This document shows positions 60,196-64,000 of a stretch of DNA of 64,000 bases, one piece after another. Numbering within the stretch: the first letter of the stretch is position 1; the number at the start of each line of letters is the position of its first letter. The notes under the pieces were generated by a model. It was not told where the DNA came from. It ran no database searches and saw only the letters and a program-made list of their open reading frames with translations. The stretch comes from an uncultured Bacteroidales bacterium (GTDB lineage Bacteria > Bacteroidota > Bacteroidia > Bacteroidales > F082): positions 28,458 through 92,457 of the forward strand of contig CAMJRR010000010.1 of the NCBI GenBank assembly GCA_946408345.1, written 5' to 3'. The position numbers and the translations under genes are program-made.

Positions 60196-61356
60196 CAACT
60201 TATTGTCGGCGATTTCTTCCAGCAGCATCTCCTCAAATTGGCTTACCGAGTTCTCAAGCGTGTATTTCTTGGCCGACTCGTGATACAATCCACCAATATA
60301 CTTCCTTTCATTGGGATGGTCGAGCCAGTAGTCTATGGCGCGTGCGAGATCCTTGGGATGTCCGGGCATGAAAAGGGAACGTCCGTCAAGGGCGAACTGC
60401 GGCGTGGCACTCACATCGGAGTTGGCAATGACAGGAACCAGTCCCGTGGCAAAGGCCTCGATGCACGATATGGCCTCGCTCTCCATGTCGCTTGCATGTA
60501 CATAGAGGTCGGTCATGCCAAGCAAATGAATCAGCTTCTCCTTGTCAAGGTAAACGAACATCGGCTTGTTGGGTAGTTTCTCCCCCAGTTTCACATATTC
60601 ATCGTATTTCGGCCCACGGCCGGCGAAAACCAGCTGTATCTTGTCGGCATACTTGGAGTAGGGCACCGCATCGATGATCACATCCTGACGCTTCTCACCC
60701 GACAGTCGTCCCACCATCGTGATGAGCATCTTGCCTTCCAACTCAGGAGTCTTTTCGGGACGACCTTCCTCAAGGAAACGTCTGCCGGCCTCAAGGAAAT
60801 CTTCTTGAATGCCGTTTGAAATGACATGGAGCTTGGCCTTGTAGCCATGGCTCCTGATCATGTCGGCCATAAAGTTGGATACGCAATGAACGTGGCGAAA
60901 ACGGTCGTAGTACTCCCTGCGAAACACCTTGTAAAACCAATCGTTGACGACGTCCACCTTGCCTAAACCCACGGAAGAAGTCATGTTTTCGGGTTGCATG
61001 TGAAACGCACCTGTGTTGGGTTTCCCGATCTTGGCGGCATAGCGCTGTGCAGTTATCTCAAGGGCAAAAGGCAAGAAGCCATGAATGATTTCGGCCCATT
61101 CAACGGCGCTTTTGATGACGTTCATCGCCTCAGGCCCCAAAAACTGCGCAAAATCGAAATCGTGCTTGTCCATCAAGGGTTGAAAGACAGGCATCGTGAA
61201 ATTAGGCACTGCAAACTTGTATTCATCCGGTTCGCCAGCCGTCAAGATCTTGACTTCATGTCCCCTCTTGCGAAGCGCTGCAGCAAAACGCTGGGCCGAG
61301 ATGCTTGTTCCATTGTTGCTTGTGTCGTAGGTGTCGATGACAAATAGAATCTTCAT
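60190..61356 (-). CDS. Glycosyltransferase family 4 protein
   Basis: This 388-residue retaining GT-B glycosyltransferase has MKILFVIDTYDTSNNGTSIS, GAFHMQPENMTSSVG, VSNGIQEDFLEAGRR, MVGRLSGEKRQDVIIDAVPY, and the donor-site pattern ADLYVHASDMESEAISCIEA (EAISCIEAFATG). It probably adds sugars to a lipid, as in glycolipid synthesis. ATG 61356 is chosen over an upstream frame start. Confidence 0.9.
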   Translation of the reverse strand: MKILFVIDTYDTSNNGTSISAQRFAAALRKRGHEVKILTAGEPDEYKFAVPNFTMPVFQPLMDKHDFDFAQFLGPEAMNVIKSAVEWAEIIHGFLPFALEITAQRYAAKIGKPNTGAFHMQPENMTSSVGLGKVDVVNDWFYKVFRREYYDRFRHVHCVSNFMADMIRSHGYKAKLHVISNGIQEDFLEAGRRFLEEGRPEKTPELEGKMLITMVGRLSGEKRQDVIIDAVPYSKYADKIQLVFAGRGPKYDEYVKLGEKLPNKPMFVYLDKEKLIHLLGMTDLYVHASDMESEAISCIEAFATGLVPVIANSDVSATPQFALDGRSLFMPGHPKDLARAIDYWLDHPNERKYIGGLYHESAKKYTLENSVSQFEEMLLEEIADNKLS

Positions 61357-61392
61357 GGTTTTTTGTTTTGCGGCAATAATACAAAAAAGCAA

Positions 61393-61626
61393 TCACTTAT
61401 TCCGCTTTTTTGATACAAGAAATTTCTTCTTCGAGGAAGACGAATATCTTGGGTGGACCATTCGATTATTATGGTGGTATACTTTTCGATTATTATCTAC
61501 ACTTGAAGCGAAACCCAACAGCGACTTCTGCAAACGAGGCGACATGTCTTTCTTCATGAAGAAGACAAACGCTGCACCGAGCATCGTGCCGAACAGGGGA
61601 ATCAATAAGCCAATAGTGATACCCAT
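61393..61626 (-). pseudogene. Remnant of a ZIP-family metal transporter (N-terminal part only)
   Basis: The frame begins MGITIGLLIPLFGTMLGAAF, then VFFMKKDMSPRLQKSLLGFA, which is the first helix and loop of a ZIP zinc transporter. After GFASSV it changes to unrelated polar sequence (DNNRKVYHHNNR) and ends after 77 residues. ZIP proteins have about 260. The join contains two copies of ATAATAATCGAA, so a deletion through short repeats is plausible. Confidence 0.75.
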
Positions 61627-61637
61627 AGTTTTGAAGC

Positions 61638-61822
61638 TTATTTCAGCATCTCTTGAATGGCTTCCTCCAACATATCGGGAGTCACCATCGGCTCGAATCG
61701 CAGGATGATCATGCCGTCTTTGGAGACGAGGAACTTGCCGAAGTTCCAACGGATGGCATCGCCTTGGTCGAAGCCTGTGCCCGTCTTTTGGTGGATCTCG
61801 TCAAGCATACTAATTTTTTCAT
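61638..61822 (-). pseudogene. Remnant of glutathione peroxidase
   Basis: An intact promoter (minus-strand TACTTTTGC at 61840-61848) and a start ATGAAAAAATTAGTA at 61822 are kept. The frame then shifts and the middle of the gene is gone. The rest encodes the C-terminus LDEIHQKTGTGFDQGDAIRW, NFGKFLVSKDGMIILRFEP, MVTPDMLEEA, a glutathione peroxidase tail without the catalytic Cys/Gln/Trp part. About 60 of about 180 residues remain. It directly precedes the ZIP remnant. Confidence 0.72.
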
Positions 61823-61884
61823 TTTGAATTGATTTTGGCGCAAAAGTACAAAATACCACAAATCGGAAGCCGCAATTTTTTTTA

Positions 61885-61893
61885 CTATTTTTG
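61885..61893 (+). promoter_or_regulatory. -7 box for the EamA transporter
   Basis: TATTTTTGC lies 18 bp before the start codon at 61911, back to back with the promoter of the peroxidase remnant. Confidence 0.65.
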
Positions 61894-61910
61894 CTGCGCT
61901 TTTTCTGGAT

Positions 61911-62891
61911 ATGTTTATCGGTGAACTGATATCATTGGGGGTAGCTCTCTCTTGGACCGCCACCGCGTTGTTTGCGGAGGTGGGCTCGAAGCGTATGGGC
62001 TCGCTGCCGTTCAACACCATCCGTATGACGATGTCGCTGCTGTTGCTCATCGTCACGTTATGGCTGGTGATGGGTGTACCCTACCCTCGTTATGCCGACG
62101 GTAGCACATGGACGTGGCTGTTGCTTTCGGGCGTGGTGGGCTATGTCATCGGCGACTACTGTCTAATGCAGGGTTATATCCACATAGGCTCGCGCTTGGG
62201 CCAGCTTTTCATGACCCTTTCGGCACCCACGGCAGCTCTCACCGGTCGGCTACTCCTTGGCGAACAGATGCGCCCCATAGCCATCCTCGGCATGGTCATC
62301 ACTTTGAGTGGTATCGCGCTGTCCATTTTGTCGAAAAGCGACAATTCGGAACATCACGGCATACGTTTCAAACTGCCGGCAAAAGGCATTTTCTTCGCGG
62401 CGATGGCGGGTATCTGCCAAGGCTTCGGTTTGGTGCTCAGCAAGGTGGGTTTGACGCATTACGATGCAGCCCTTACCGCCGCTGGCATCTCAGGTGATTC
62501 GGTTTTCGCCAATGCCGTGTTACCACTTCCCGTCAGTGTCAGCATGTCGTTTGCAGCCACCACCATCCGTGCTTACATCGGGCTGGTGGGCTTTTTCTTA
62601 GCATTAGTGCTGTTCAACAAAGACGGGCTTGCCCAGTTGCGTCATGCCTTGAACGACCGCAAAGCCATGTGGTGCGTGCTGGCATCCACCATCTTCGGCC
62701 CTTTCATCGGCGTCAGCGCATCGCTATTGGCCACACAATACACCTCAGCGGGCATTGCCCAGACGCTCTTTGCGCTTACACCCATCCTCATCATCGCCCC
62801 AGCAGCCCTTTTGTTCCATCAAAAAGTGACGCTACGCGAGGTTTTGGGAGCCATCATCAGTGTTGTGGGAGTGTGTTTGTTCTTTGTGTAG
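61911..62891 (+). CDS. EamA/DMT superfamily transporter
   Basis: This 326-residue inner membrane protein has about ten helices in two EamA halves: ISLGVALSWTATALFAEVGS, YCLMQGYIHIGSRLGQLFMT and ILGMVITLSGIALSILSKSD in the first, then FAAMAGICQGFGLVLSKVGL and LREVLGAIISVVGVCLFFV in the second. The drug/metabolite transporter family moves amino acids, nucleotides or other metabolites; the substrate is unknown. Confidence 0.92.
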   Translation: MFIGELISLGVALSWTATALFAEVGSKRMGSLPFNTIRMTMSLLLLIVTLWLVMGVPYPRYADGSTWTWLLLSGVVGYVIGDYCLMQGYIHIGSRLGQLFMTLSAPTAALTGRLLLGEQMRPIAILGMVITLSGIALSILSKSDNSEHHGIRFKLPAKGIFFAAMAGICQGFGLVLSKVGLTHYDAALTAAGISGDSVFANAVLPLPVSVSMSFAATTIRAYIGLVGFFLALVLFNKDGLAQLRHALNDRKAMWCVLASTIFGPFIGVSASLLATQYTSAGIAQTLFALTPILIIAPAALLFHQKVTLREVLGAIISVVGVCLFFV

Positions 62892-62911
62892 GTTTTGTTG
62901 CATTCCGTCTG

Positions 62912-63841
62912 CTATTTTCCTTTCATATAAACAACGGACTGGTCAAAATCGAAAATGGCTTGGGTTCTTTCGAAGAATTTCAAGCCGATATCGCCAGGTG
63001 TTGAAAATAAAGGCAACTTTTTAGTGATGACAACCACCGCGTCAGGGAAAGTGATGCCGCAGAGTTGGCATTGTTTTGTGAGGATGAATTGCCCCATTAC
63101 TTCCCCGCTCGGAGTGGTGGCCTCCCGCAGTTCCATGTCGGCATTGTCGGCAAGAAACGTTTGTACTCCTTCAGTTTGATGGATGAGGAACAACAATTCC
63201 GGATTGCCGAAATCGATTAAGAAATTGCCGCTGAGCATTCTTGGTTTTATCCCGTCGTCAAGTGTCATGCTTGTCTCGATGGCGAACATCCCCATGTAGG
63301 TGTCTGTGTTCATGTTACTCTTTAAATAGTCTGCCTTGCTGGCATTCAGCGAGGCCCTGCTCAGCATTTGGAGGCTTTGGTTGCCGAGGTCGAGGCTGAC
63401 GATGCGACTCCCGTCGTCGAGGTCGTTGTGCAGATACATCACGGGTACTGCCACTTCGTATGGACCATAGTCGTAATTGGACATCACAAACACTTCTCCG
63501 ATATAAGAGCTGTTGTTGCCAATGCGCACCGTCCCATTTGCCTTGTGGGTGATCTTATAGACGCGTCCGGCGAGGTTCAGTTTCTCTGCTTTGCTGGCGA
63601 CAGCTAGTTCCATGTCCGACAGGATTCCACTGCTGAAAACGTATGCCGAATCAACCAGTAGGGCAGGGATGCCTGACTCAATCAGGATCGTGGCTTCCGC
63701 TGTGCCGTTGATGCTGGCAGTGAAAACATAATGTGCTCCCTTTTTGGTGAGTGGGAACGTCTCGCCTTCGGTATGGCTTTGCGCTGACAGTCCAAGTGCT
63801 ACGATCGTGAATAGTGCTATGAGAAAGGTTTTGATATGCAT
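62912..63841 (-). CDS. Exported retropepsin-like protein lacking the canonical DTG
   Basis: This roughly 309-residue protein has a signal peptide (MHIKTFLIALFTIVALGLSA). The layout resembles retropepsin-like aspartate proteases: HYVFTASINGTAEATILIES followed by GIPALLVDSAYVF, where a DTG triad would stand but ESG is found, and a C-terminal GDIGLKFFERTQAIFDFDQS. The missing catalytic Asp suggests it is inactive or that the relation is only structural. A TACTTTTGC box lies on the minus strand (63859-63867). Confidence 0.65.
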   Translation of the reverse strand: MHIKTFLIALFTIVALGLSAQSHTEGETFPLTKKGAHYVFTASINGTAEATILIESGIPALLVDSAYVFSSGILSDMELAVASKAEKLNLAGRVYKITHKANGTVRIGNNSSYIGEVFVMSNYDYGPYEVAVPVMYLHNDLDDGSRIVSLDLGNQSLQMLSRASLNASKADYLKSNMNTDTYMGMFAIETSMTLDDGIKPRMLSGNFLIDFGNPELLFLIHQTEGVQTFLADNADMELREATTPSGEVMGQFILTKQCQLCGITFPDAVVVITKKLPLFSTPGDIGLKFFERTQAIFDFDQSVVYMKGK

Positions 63842-63914
63842 TTTGAAATGTATTTGTTGCAAAAGTATGAAAAATTCCGCAACCCAAGCTTTCGCCCGAA
63901 TTGCGGATTGCCAA

Positions 63915-64000
63915 TCAACTATTCCTATATTGGTTCGGGGTCAACCCCGTGTGTTTCTTGAAGTACTTGAAGAAAAACGACGGATTGGGGAAGTTCAGCT
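63915..64000 (-). CDS. C-terminal end of an AraC-family regulator (cut by window edge)
   Basis: The minus strand reads LNFPNPSFFFKYFKKHTGLT, then PNQYRNS and a stop. This is the second recognition helix and end of an AraC/XylS HTH domain (SxFFxKYFKKxTGxTPxxYR). Only 27 residues are in the window, and the start is beyond its right edge. It would read out towards the retropepsin-like gene. Confidence 0.85.
   Translation of the reverse strand, partial: LNFPNPSFFFKYFKKHTGLTPNQYRNS

Overview
The window looks like a piece of a Bacteroidota chromosome, most likely order Bacteroidales. Genes are preceded by the Bacteroidota -7 box (TAnnTTTG) and lack Shine-Dalgarno sites. Two secreted proteins end in type IX secretion sorting domains, and BACON, FG-GAP, TolB-like and LptC-type envelope proteins are frequent. 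The gene order OMP-TPR-LptC-CNNM-SurA/PpiD is one I recall from Bacteroides. The DNA is chromosomal and mostly housekeeping, with small accessory islands and many short dispersed repeats. I see no rRNA, CRISPR array, prophage or intact insertion sequence.

Layout. 1-4.3 kb: MacB-type tripartite efflux operon (tolC, adaptor, ATPase, permease cut by the window edge). 4.5-10.3 kb: aquaporin, a T9SS-secreted FG-GAP protein, hemW and a C69 dipeptidase. 10.3-19.1 kb: BACON lipoprotein and the envelope operon. 19.4 kb: tRNA-Phe. 19.6-23.7 kb: a compact RiPP-like locus (HprK-like kinase, S24/S26-type peptidase, PqqD/RRE protein, PF14907-type nucleotidyltransferase, a 42-residue precursor-like peptide with its own promoter, and a lipoprotein). 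23.8-30 kb: lnt, a tRNA-dihydrouridine synthase, ornithine aminotransferase, a TPR membrane protein and an MBL hydrolase. 30-39.4 kb: large TolB-like protein, LolC/E permease, rbfA, secreted subtilase, dtd, holA, AMP nucleosidase. 39.4-47.3 kb: LuxR regulator, serine hydrolase, a TonB-receptor remnant, a toxin-antitoxin pair, DUF3822-rsmD, an OlsF-like bifunctional acyltransferase and a pseudouridine synthase. 47.3-52.8 kb: hypB, a 941-residue Fe-S/FAD oxidoreductase, hypA and two membrane proteins, with no hydrogenase in view. 53-58 kb: a single-chain restriction-modification enzyme with an HUH (REP-associated transposase-like) domain inserted in its methylase. 58-64 kb: Sel1 protein, patatin, glycosyltransferase, two gene remnants (ZIP transporter, glutathione peroxidase), an EamA transporter, a retropepsin-like protein and the tail of an AraC regulator.

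Three themes stand out. First, the 20-23.7 kb locus pairs a kinase, nucleotidyltransferase, RRE and peptidase with a short YxxP-type peptide but has no lasso cyclase, lanthionine or radical-SAM enzyme, so it may make an undescribed phospho- or nucleotidyl-modified peptide. Second, palindromic repeats sit in frame inside conserved genes (hemW, dus and the restriction enzyme). In the restriction enzyme, three perfect CATG-centred palindromes are present, one element is translated in two different reading frames, and the same polypeptide carries the HUH domain. Third, nickel chaperones HypA and HypB bracket an oxidoreductase operon whose spacers are built of AT-rich tandem repeats. Functions are inferred from motifs read by eye; no database search was possible.
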